A stretch of 64,000 nucleotides of DNA from Myxococcus stipitatus (GTDB taxonomy: Bacteria > Myxococcota > Myxococcia > Myxococcales > Myxococcaceae), in contig NZ_CP147913.1 in NCBI RefSeq assembly GCF_037414475.1, positions 3,906,001 through 3,970,000 of the forward strand, written 5' to 3'. How positions within the stretch are numbered: position 1 is the stretch's first letter; each line of letters opens with the position of its first letter. Below are positions 37,296 to 44,999 of the stretch, in pieces. The position numbers were made by a program, and so were the translations under genes. Below the pieces are notes generated by a model that saw nothing but the letters and a program-made list of their open reading frames with translations, did no database searches and was not told the origin of the DNA.

Positions 37296-39014
37296 TTACG
37301 GCCCCGGCGGAGTCGGCGTAATCGGAGCAGGCTGGATCGCAACATTCGAGACAGACAGGTCCGAAACGATGGGCTGCCCCCAAATGCTCTCGTAGGTGCC
37401 ACTGACGCCGCTGATGGGCAGCTTGGAGAACTTCACCACAAGCCGAACGCTGGCGGGATTCAGGGCAGGATAGGCACCGGCCGGGACGGGGCCGCTATTG
37501 GGCAGCGCTGCGTATCTGAACGAGTAGCGCGAGGAGATGAAGGACCTACCAATCCCAAAGACAGGCTGCTCAGGATTGCCATTGTTCGTCACATAAGGGG
37601 AGGTCGGCTCATCCAGAGAGAGCACGTAGCCAGTGGAGCTCCCCTCTTGGCCCGCCACGAGGGTTTCGGAGCCAGGAGTGAGGTCGGTTCCCCCGATGAA
37701 CACCTCCACGACGTCCCCTTCAGCCGGGAGCGCGAGCGGAGCACTGAAGTTGATGTAGATCATCTCGCCCAGGTTGATCTGCGGGATGACGGTAGCAGGC
37801 GAAGTCTCCTGATAGCGCGCCTCCGCGATGGTGACGGGAACCACGGCCCCCGGATCTCCACCGTAGAAAGTGCCCTTGTCCGCGTAGAGTTCGCCCGTCT
37901 CCACGGAGACGGCGCGCACTTCGATGTTGTACTCCTTGCCTACCTGCACCACGCCAGTGCCGGGAGTGATGGTGGCACTGTAGCCACCGTTGCCCAGAGC
38001 CACCGTGACAGGCAGCGACTCCTTGGCGTACTCATCCGTCAGGCGCGCCATCAGCGAGCCCTGCTGCACAGGCTGGTTGAAATACAGGTAGATGGGCTCG
38101 CCCGGGCGAACCATGTTGCGCAGCGGTTCAATGGGGTTGGCCGCCGTCGGAATCGGAGTCGTCGGCCGCAACGTCGCCACGTTGGTGGCTTCGACCGTCA
38201 GCGCCGCGCCCGTCGGCCGCGAGGCCGGCAGGTTGAGCAGACGCGTCGTGCCCTGGGCGACCACTTCCGACGCCGTGTACGACGCCACGTAGCCGTTGCT
38301 CTCCGGCACGCCGTCGCCATTGGCGTCCACCGCGGACACCCACAGGCGGTAGCGGCTGGTCACGTTGCCCGTGTAGCGCACCAGCTCCTGCGCGCTGGGG
38401 ATGTTCTGGAACACCAGCACGCCCTGGTCGTCGGACGTCGCCTCAACCGTCACCGTGCTCACGATGTTCAGGTTGATGTCGTTGTTGTTCAGCGCGATGT
38501 TGCCCGCGGGCGTGGCCTCGAGCGTCGCACGCACGTTCGCGGCGGGGCGGCCCTGCGGGGTCACCAGCAGGAAGCGCAGCGTGCCATCCAGCCGCGTCAG
38601 CGTCACGGGGCCAAAGCTCACGTTGGCGTTGTTCAGGGGCACATTGCCCGCCTGCGCGGGAATCGTCGCCGTGGCGCGCAGCGTCGCGTAGTTCGCCTTC
38701 CCGAACGTCAGCAGCACCTGGGAGCCGGCCGGGACATCCTTGAACGTGAAGTTGCCCTTGGCGTCGGTCGTGGCCGAGAGCGGCGTCGGCGAGCTGCCGA
38801 TGGTGATCTCCACCGTCGCCTCGGTCAACGGCTTGAGGTCCGACGTCAGGACCTGGCCCGACACGGTCCCCTTCGGCGTCGCCGGCACCACCACCGTGAC
38901 GTTGTCCGGCTCGCGAACGCCGTCGGCGATTCCATCGCCATTCTCGTCCTTGAAATCGTCCCCGCACCCCAGCGCCAGGAACGGCACCACGGCCATGACC
39001 AGATGCTTCTTCAT
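37296..39014 (-). CDS. Large lipoprotein with carboxypeptidase-regulatory-like and Ig-like domains
   Basis: 572 residues. Lipobox LALGC (Cys17) is followed by DENGDGIADG, an EF-hand/dockerin-like calcium-binding loop. A CarboxypepD_reg-like domain (about 40-110, VSGQVLTSDLKPLTEATVEI, GNFTFKDVPAGSQ) and further beta domains follow, including IYLYFNQPV and MIYINFSAPL segments of the SbsA Ig type. Probable surface adhesin or structural lipoprotein. Start ATG 39014 has AGGTGGGG upstream. Its 5' half is GC-rich and its 3' half is AT-richer, like the next gene. Confidence 0.8.
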   Translation of the reverse strand: MKKHLVMAVVPFLALGCGDDFKDENGDGIADGVREPDNVTVVVPATPKGTVSGQVLTSDLKPLTEATVEITIGSSPTPLSATTDAKGNFTFKDVPAGSQVLLTFGKANYATLRATATIPAQAGNVPLNNANVSFGPVTLTRLDGTLRFLLVTPQGRPAANVRATLEATPAGNIALNNNDINLNIVSTVTVEATSDDQGVLVFQNIPSAQELVRYTGNVTSRYRLWVSAVDANGDGVPESNGYVASYTASEVVAQGTTRLLNLPASRPTGAALTVEATNVATLRPTTPIPTAANPIEPLRNMVRPGEPIYLYFNQPVQQGSLMARLTDEYAKESLPVTVALGNGGYSATITPGTGVVQVGKEYNIEVRAVSVETGELYADKGTFYGGDPGAVVPVTIAEARYQETSPATVIPQINLGEMIYINFSAPLALPAEGDVVEVFIGGTDLTPGSETLVAGQEGSSTGYVLSLDEPTSPYVTNNGNPEQPVFGIGRSFISSRYSFRYAALPNSGPVPAGAYPALNPASVRLVVKFSKLPISGVSGTYESIWGQPIVSDLSVSNVAIQPAPITPTPPGP

Positions 39015-39277
39015 CTTCCCCACCTTGAAAAGAATTGCTTTGGCTCTCACGCCCCAACACATGAAAGAGCGCGGGCGGACACTCTCCGACCCTGCCCCTC
39101 TACGTCAAGCAGGCGACAGTCTCCTCAACGCCCTCCTCGAGACCTCTTCGCCCTGACGTTGATCACAACACATCCTCCCATAGTCTGACACTCGCACGGG
39201 TCTTCCACGACCCTCCCGGGTCAAACACCTTCGTGACATGCACACGCATGCAAGGCTCGACTGCTACGGTGCGCGCC

Positions 39278-39721
39278 ATGATGGATGTGAATGAGCCATG
39301 TCTCGGCTGTGCCATCGCGCGCGGCGAGCACCGCCCCGTGGGGGGCATCATCGCCCGGGCACCCGGACTCGTCCTGCACGGTGTCGCCGGGCCCAGCCCC
39401 GTTCCCGGCTGGGTCGTCATCTCTAGCGAGCAACACGCTCGGGCCTGGTACGAGCTCGACGAAGCCACCGCCCGCGAGCTGGGAGGCTTCGCCGCGAGGA
39501 TCATGCGCGCCCAACGCGAGGTCCTCGGCGCCGAGCACGCCTACGCCTTCGCCATCGGTGATGTGCTGCGCCACTGCCATCTGCACCTGGTGCCTCGCTA
39601 CCGCGAGACGCCCCAGCGCCTCTGGGGCCGCGCCGTGTTCGACGCGCCCCCCGCGGATCACCTCCCTGCCGAGGCGCTGGAGGCCGCGGCACGCAAGCTC
39701 GCCGCCGCACTGAAGGACTGA
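39278..39721 (+). CDS. HIT family protein
   Basis: 147 residues. The histidine triad HCHLHLVPR near 99 is intact and an N-terminal CLGC (Cys8, Cys11) could bind zinc, as in several HIT hydrolases. The family hydrolyses nucleotide phosphoramidates or diadenosine polyphosphates in the cytoplasm. ATG 39278 or 39281 is the probable start; a GTG at 39233 is also in frame. It lies 62 bp upstream of the giant helicase gene on the same strand, so cotranscription is possible. Confidence 0.82.
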   Translation: MMDVNEPCLGCAIARGEHRPVGGIIARAPGLVLHGVAGPSPVPGWVVISSEQHARAWYELDEATARELGGFAARIMRAQREVLGAEHAYAFAIGDVLRHCHLHLVPRYRETPQRLWGRAVFDAPPADHLPAEALEAAARKLAAALKD

Positions 39722-39783
39722 GGCCCCTTCCCCAGGCCTCGTGGTAGACCCGCCACCTCCCTCCTCTCGAGAGAGGTACCTCC

Positions 39784-42700
39784 GTGTCGTCCGAGTCCCG
39801 CAACCGCGTCCTCGAGAAGATGCTCGAGCGGCTCTATGCCGCGCTCGCTTCCGGACCGAGCCTCAACTGCCGTCCCCACCACAGCCGCCAGCGTCTGGAC
39901 CTCTCCACGCTGACCCGCCTGGACGGCACCCCTCCCCACGCGGTGCTGGCCGCCCTCCTCGGCGACAAGGCCCAGGTCCGGCTCTCGGTGAAGCCTCCCG
40001 AGACCTCCCGGCCCCCTCCGCGCAACGGCCCCAGCACCCCCTCCGACGACACCGCCCTCCTCGAGGACGCCGAGTCTCCATCCGCCGCCGAGGGCGCTGC
40101 GCCCCGGACTCGCGCCGAAGAGGAACAACAGGCCCTGTTGCGCAAGCTCGCCGCCATCGTCGAGGACGCGCGCATCTTCGAACAGGACACGGGCGCGCAT
40201 GTCCTTCACATCGGCTTCCCCTTGCTGCACCTCCCCCCGAACCCCAAGGACAAGCGAGGCTTTGGCACCCGGCGCGTGCTCGCCCCCATCGCCTTCGTCC
40301 CCGTGCGCATCACCGTAAAGAAGGGGCGCTCGCCCGCCGTGGAGCTCGAGGGCGCCGAGGATGGTGTGGACCGCGTCGCCCCCAACACCGCGCTGCTCGC
40401 GTGGCTGGAACAACAGACGGGCCAACGCTTCAGCAACCTCTTCGCGGATGAGACCGGCGCGGAGCCATGGCGCGAGGTCCAGGAACTGGTGGCCCTGGTC
40501 GCCAAGGCCCTGGAGCTGCCCGCCCCCGCGCTATTCACCGCCGAGACGCTCCTGTCCCCCGTCCCTCGCACCGACGAGGACGGTGAGACGCGGGCCTCCA
40601 TCCTCCCCAGCGCCGTGCTCGGCCTGTATCCGCTGTCCAATCAAAGCCTCGTGGATGACATGCGCGCTCTCGTGGACGGAGAGCCCATCTCCGGCCCCCT
40701 GGAGAGCTTCCTTCGCGTGGACGTCTCGCTCGGACAATCCGCCCACTCAGGTGGCGGAGAGCGGAACCTGGAGGGACTCAAGCGCGCCGCCGAGGAGCGC
40801 CTCGTCTCCATCGCCGACCCCTGTCAGGCCCGCGCGGTGCGCCTGGCTCGCAGCAGCCGCGGACTCGTCGTCCACGGCCCTCCCGGCACTGGCAAATCAC
40901 AAACCATCGCCAATGCCATCGGCGACCATCTCGCGCGGGGCGAGCGCGTGCTGTTCGTCTGTGACAAGCGCACCGCGCTCGACGTCGTGAAACACCGCCT
41001 GGACCACCTGGGCCTGGGCAGCCTGTGTGCCGTCGTCCACGACGCCCAACGGGACCAGCGCGACCTGTACATGGGCATCCGCGAGCAGCTCGACACGCTG
41101 CCCGAGGCCCGTACGAACGCCGCCATCACGAAGGAGCTCGCTCGCGTGGACGAGGAGCTCCAGACACTCCACGACGAACTCACCACCGCCGAGCGCGCCC
41201 TCTCCGAGCGCCCCTCCGGAGACACCGCGCCGTCCTTCCATGAGCTGGTGGGCCAATGGCTCTCACTCGATGCCCCCGCCGAGCTCGCCCCCGCCACGGC
41301 GTCCCTCTCCTCCGCGCGACTGGCGGACGTCGCGCCTCGTGAACGGGAGACACGCGAGGCCCTGGAGCGCGCCCTCAAGGAGAGCTACCCGGACAATCCC
41401 TGGCGCGACACGCTGGGCGTGGACCTGTCCACCTATCTGACCACGCCCCTGGGCACATACCGTGAGCGATTGAACGCCGCCGTCGACGCGGCTCGCGATG
41501 CGGACACCACCGCCTCGCCAGACATCCCCACCTTCGGCGCCGAGCCCGAGGCCGAAGGCGCCGCACGTGCCACGTTCGCCGAGCAACTCGCCTCCGTCTT
41601 CGACACCACGAGCCCTGAATCCCTCGCACGCTGGGGCGCGGCCTCCGTGGACTCCGTGCGGACCGCGAAGGCCCAACTCGAGAGCCTCTCGCCTCAGGTG
41701 AAGGTGCTCTCCGAAGGCCCCCTCGACACGGAGCTCGCGCTGCTCCACCGCGAACAGCCCCAGGCCCTGGGCGCACTGTCCACGGCGCTCGCCGCGCTGA
41801 GCGCGTACCTGGGCATCGCCAGCAAGTGGTACGCCTTCTTCTGCTTCGCCCGGAAGGCGGGCGCTCGCAAGGTGCTCCAGCAGTTCGGCCTCACCCTCGG
41901 CGCACTCGCCGCGGAGCGCGTCAGCCGCTTCCTCACGGGAGCCCGTGCACGCGCGCTCCTCGGTGAGTTCCATCGCGCCACGCTGGCCCCTGGCTCCTCC
42001 TCCACGAGCCTCCCCGACGAGACTCTCTCCCGAGACTTGCGCGCCCATGGCGCCCTCTTCGACGTGCTCGACACACTGCACGGCACACCCCTGCTCGCCT
42101 CGTGCCGTGATGCCGTGCGACGCGCGTTGACGGGTGACACCGCCGCTCGAGCCTCGCTGCTCTCGGGCCTGCGAAAGTCCCCCGCGCGTGGCTCCGCGGT
42201 GGCCCGGTTGGAGAAGCACCTCACCGAGACGGGGCTGTTCTCCGCCGCATGGCTCGACACCCGCTCACGCGAGCTGCGCGCCGGGGGACACCTGGCCCCA
42301 ATGGCCACCTCGCTCCAGGCGCGGCTGTCCACGGTGGAGGGGCTGTTGCGCATGCGGTCGCTGCTGTCCGCCATGCCCCCCGCGCTGTCGACGGCGGTGG
42401 AATCCCTGGCACGCCAGGGCGTGAACGTGGAGACAGGTTGGACCGCCGTCCTCAAGTCCACGCTCGCGGCCGAGGTCTCCTCGCGCCTGCGTGAGAACTC
42501 CGCCCTCCAGCACATCGACGCCGACCGCACCCAGGCCACCCAGTCGCGTTACCGCGTGCTCGAAGAGAAGAAGCGCTCTCTCGTGCGCGACGCCATCCTC
42601 CACCGCTGGACTCAACGCCAGCGCGAGCGGCTGCTCGCGGCCACCGGCGGCCGGCTCAACGGCCAAGGCGCGGAGCTGCGCCGCCGGTTGATGCTCCGAG

Positions 42701-44220
42701 GCGAGCGCGCCATGCGCGTGCGGCAGGTCATCGCCACCGGATTGGACCAGGAAGGCGGAGACCCGCTCTTCGATGCCCGGCCCGTGTGGATGGCCAGCCC
42801 CCAGACGGTGGCGCAAATCTTCCCGCGCCGCCCCATCTTCGACGTCGTCATCTTCGACGAGTCCTCCCAGTGCCGGCTCGAGGAAGCCCTGCCCGTCCTC
42901 ACCCGCGCCCGCCGCGTCGTCATCGCTGGAGACCCGAAGCAGCTCCCACCCACGCGCTTCTTCGAATCCGCCGTGGTGCAGAGCCAGGAAGTCGAAGCCG
43001 ACACGGAGCAGGGTCTCTTCGAGGACCAGCAGTCGGAGGTGGAGGACCTGCTGTCCGCCGCGCTCAACCTGGACATCGACCAGTGCTACCTGGACGTCCA
43101 CTACCGCTCGCGGAACGCGGACCTCATCGCCTTCAGCAACGAGCACTTCTACGACAAGCGGCTCCAGGCCATCCCCGCGCATCCCTCACACCGCGCCCCT
43201 CACGCCCCGCTGAGCCTGCTGCCCGTGGGCGGCACCTATGAGAAGCGCGTGAATCTCATCGAGGCTCGCGCCGTGGGCCAGCTCGTGAAGGAGCTGCTCG
43301 CGCGCCCCGAGCCCCCGTCCATCGGCATCGCCTGCTTCAATCTCTCGCAGCGAGACGCCATCACCGATGTCCTCGACGAGATGGCCGCAGAGGACTCCAC
43401 CTTCGCCGCCCGGCTCGCGACCGCGCGCACCCGCCGCGGCGCGGGCTCCTTCGAGGGCCTCTTCGTCAAGAACCTGGAGAACGTCCAGGGCGACGAGCGA
43501 GACCACCTCATCATCAGCACCACCTACGGGCCGGACCGCCAGGGCCGCTTCTACCGGCGCTTCGGCCCGCTCGGCAGCGCGGGCGGAGGACGGCGCCTCA
43601 ACGTGCTCGTCACCCGCGCCCGGCAGCAGGTGCATCTGGTCACCTCGATTCCTCGCGACGTGTACACAGCCCTGCCTCCCGTGGAGTCCGGCCGTCAGCC
43701 CAACGGCGGCTGGCTGCTCTTCGCCTATCTCCAGTTCGCGGAGAACCTCGCGAACCTCCACGCCCACGCCTCACGCGAACCGAGCACACAGACTCAATCC
43801 GCCCCTCGAGAGCTCATCGTCCGAGAGCGGGAGACCGAGGCGGGCTCCACGTTCGCCCGCGCGCTGGCCACACACCTCGCCCAGCGGCACCAGCTCTCCT
43901 CCGATGTCCACTGGGGCAATGACGGGTTCTGCGTGGACGTCGCCCTGCACCACCCCACCTCCCCCGGAGACGTCACCGTGGGCCTGCTGTGCGACGGCAC
44001 TCGCTATCCGAAGGCCGTGGACCGCGTGGAGTGGGACCTGTTCCGCTCCGCCGTGTTGGAGGGCCAGGGCTGGAAGCTCGTGCGGCTCTGGACGCCCCAC
44101 TTCTTCAGGGACCCGGAGGGCGCCACCACTCAAGTCCTCCAGACGGTGGGAGACCTGCTCATGCGTCAGGCAGCGCCTCCCCAAGGCATGGATTCATCCA
44201 AGCCACGCGTCATGCACTGA
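39784..44220 (+). CDS. Giant SF1 helicase with C-terminal Vsr-like nuclease domain
   Basis: 1478 residues. An N-terminal region of about 330 residues of unclear fold precedes a split AAA_11/AAA_12 (Upf1-like) helicase: Walker A GPPGTGKSQT near 365, FDESSQCRLEE near 1024, GDPKQLPPT near 1050, VQGDERDHLIIS and LNVLVTRAR. Between them is a long coiled region (about 430-900). The C-terminus (about 1380-1460) has VDVALHH, GLLCDGTRYPKA and EWDLFRSAVLEGQGWKLVRLW, a Vsr-like restriction-endonuclease fold. Proteins with a DUF4011-helicase-Vsr layout have been reported as anti-phage systems (Hhe); here the N-terminus is only loosely DUF4011-like. GTG 39784 has AGAGAGG upstream. Confidence 0.82.
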   Translation: MSSESRNRVLEKMLERLYAALASGPSLNCRPHHSRQRLDLSTLTRLDGTPPHAVLAALLGDKAQVRLSVKPPETSRPPPRNGPSTPSDDTALLEDAESPSAAEGAAPRTRAEEEQQALLRKLAAIVEDARIFEQDTGAHVLHIGFPLLHLPPNPKDKRGFGTRRVLAPIAFVPVRITVKKGRSPAVELEGAEDGVDRVAPNTALLAWLEQQTGQRFSNLFADETGAEPWREVQELVALVAKALELPAPALFTAETLLSPVPRTDEDGETRASILPSAVLGLYPLSNQSLVDDMRALVDGEPISGPLESFLRVDVSLGQSAHSGGGERNLEGLKRAAEERLVSIADPCQARAVRLARSSRGLVVHGPPGTGKSQTIANAIGDHLARGERVLFVCDKRTALDVVKHRLDHLGLGSLCAVVHDAQRDQRDLYMGIREQLDTLPEARTNAAITKELARVDEELQTLHDELTTAERALSERPSGDTAPSFHELVGQWLSLDAPAELAPATASLSSARLADVAPRERETREALERALKESYPDNPWRDTLGVDLSTYLTTPLGTYRERLNAAVDAARDADTTASPDIPTFGAEPEAEGAARATFAEQLASVFDTTSPESLARWGAASVDSVRTAKAQLESLSPQVKVLSEGPLDTELALLHREQPQALGALSTALAALSAYLGIASKWYAFFCFARKAGARKVLQQFGLTLGALAAERVSRFLTGARARALLGEFHRATLAPGSSSTSLPDETLSRDLRAHGALFDVLDTLHGTPLLASCRDAVRRALTGDTAARASLLSGLRKSPARGSAVARLEKHLTETGLFSAAWLDTRSRELRAGGHLAPMATSLQARLSTVEGLLRMRSLLSAMPPALSTAVESLARQGVNVETGWTAVLKSTLAAEVSSRLRENSALQHIDADRTQATQSRYRVLEEKKRSLVRDAILHRWTQRQRERLLAATGGRLNGQGAELRRRLMLRGERAMRVRQVIATGLDQEGGDPLFDARPVWMASPQTVAQIFPRRPIFDVVIFDESSQCRLEEALPVLTRARRVVIAGDPKQLPPTRFFESAVVQSQEVEADTEQGLFEDQQSEVEDLLSAALNLDIDQCYLDVHYRSRNADLIAFSNEHFYDKRLQAIPAHPSHRAPHAPLSLLPVGGTYEKRVNLIEARAVGQLVKELLARPEPPSIGIACFNLSQRDAITDVLDEMAAEDSTFAARLATARTRRGAGSFEGLFVKNLENVQGDERDHLIISTTYGPDRQGRFYRRFGPLGSAGGGRRLNVLVTRARQQVHLVTSIPRDVYTALPPVESGRQPNGGWLLFAYLQFAENLANLHAHASREPSTQTQSAPRELIVRERETEAGSTFARALATHLAQRHQLSSDVHWGNDGFCVDVALHHPTSPGDVTVGLLCDGTRYPKAVDRVEWDLFRSAVLEGQGWKLVRLWTPHFFRDPEGATTQVLQTVGDLLMRQAAPPQGMDSSKPRVMH

Positions 44221-44229
44221 GCGGGAGAT

Positions 44230-44862
44230 TCAGGGCGTCTTCGGCGATTGCTCCGGCGACAGCCACAAGACGCCCAGTTCCAACTCCAGCGCCTCGAAGG
44301 GCTCGGCACGCACCCGCTCGTCTCCACTGTACGTGCCGAGCTCCACCCATTGGCCTCCCGATAGCCGGAACACCTCCAGCGTCCGCGCATTCGGGTTCAC
44401 CAGCCAGATGTGTTCCACTCCTTCCCGGGCGTAGATGCGCTTCTTCTTCACCCGGTCCACCACTTCGGTGGATGGAGATAGCACCTCGCAGACCCAGTCC
44501 GGAGCCAGGGTGAAATACGGCTCGGGCGGTACCTCCGGCAGCCGCTCCCGGCGCCATCCCGCCAGGTCGGGTACCAGCACATCCCGGCCGAAATGCAGCT
44601 CCGGCTCAACCACGAGTTGCCACCCGCCCGGCCCCCCTCGCCCTCTCTCGAACGGACCGTAGAGTTCCCCCTGCAAGCGAGAGTTCGCTATCGCATGAGG
44701 GTTCGCCGGCCTTGGCATCACGACGAGCTCCCCGTCGATGATCTGCCCGACCACATGCTCCGGCAGTGCGAGCAGGTCCTCATACGTCGCCGGGCGCTTC
44801 GGTCCCTCTCCCACGGCCTCGCTCCTCTCTGCTCCGACGTCCCATCCCTCTGTCCCCAACAT
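44230..44862 (-). CDS. Uma2 family putative restriction endonuclease
   Basis: 210 residues. Uma2 proteins have a PD-(D/E)XK fold, and many have no known target. Visible parts are the opening TYEDLLALPEHVVGQIIDGE, VVEPELHFGRDVLVPDLAGW with the catalytic Asp, the EVLSPSTE segment, and KKKRIYAREGVEHIWLVNP with the Lys. ATG 44862 has GGGAGG eight bases upstream. It ends 9 bp from the convergent helicase gene. Uma2 genes are often in multiple copies in myxobacteria. Confidence 0.85.
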   Translation of the reverse strand: MLGTEGWDVGAERSEAVGEGPKRPATYEDLLALPEHVVGQIIDGELVVMPRPANPHAIANSRLQGELYGPFERGRGGPGGWQLVVEPELHFGRDVLVPDLAGWRRERLPEVPPEPYFTLAPDWVCEVLSPSTEVVDRVKKKRIYAREGVEHIWLVNPNARTLEVFRLSGGQWVELGTYSGDERVRAEPFEALELELGVLWLSPEQSPKTP

Positions 44863-44999
44863 CCCGCCGCCTCCCGAAGTGGAACCCCACCCTCTACCGC
44901 GTGTCCACTCCTTCCTACCTCCAGGGTCTGACAAAAGACGGCCCACCCAAAGGCCCCCATGGACCTGACATTCCAGAGGAGGAAGAATGTCACCGTCCC

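Noticed and set aside
39278..44862. HIT, helicase and Uma2 genes as one defence operon
   Set aside because: Uma2 is on the opposite strand and the HIT family is widespread in metabolism; only the helicase-nuclease itself suggests defence.
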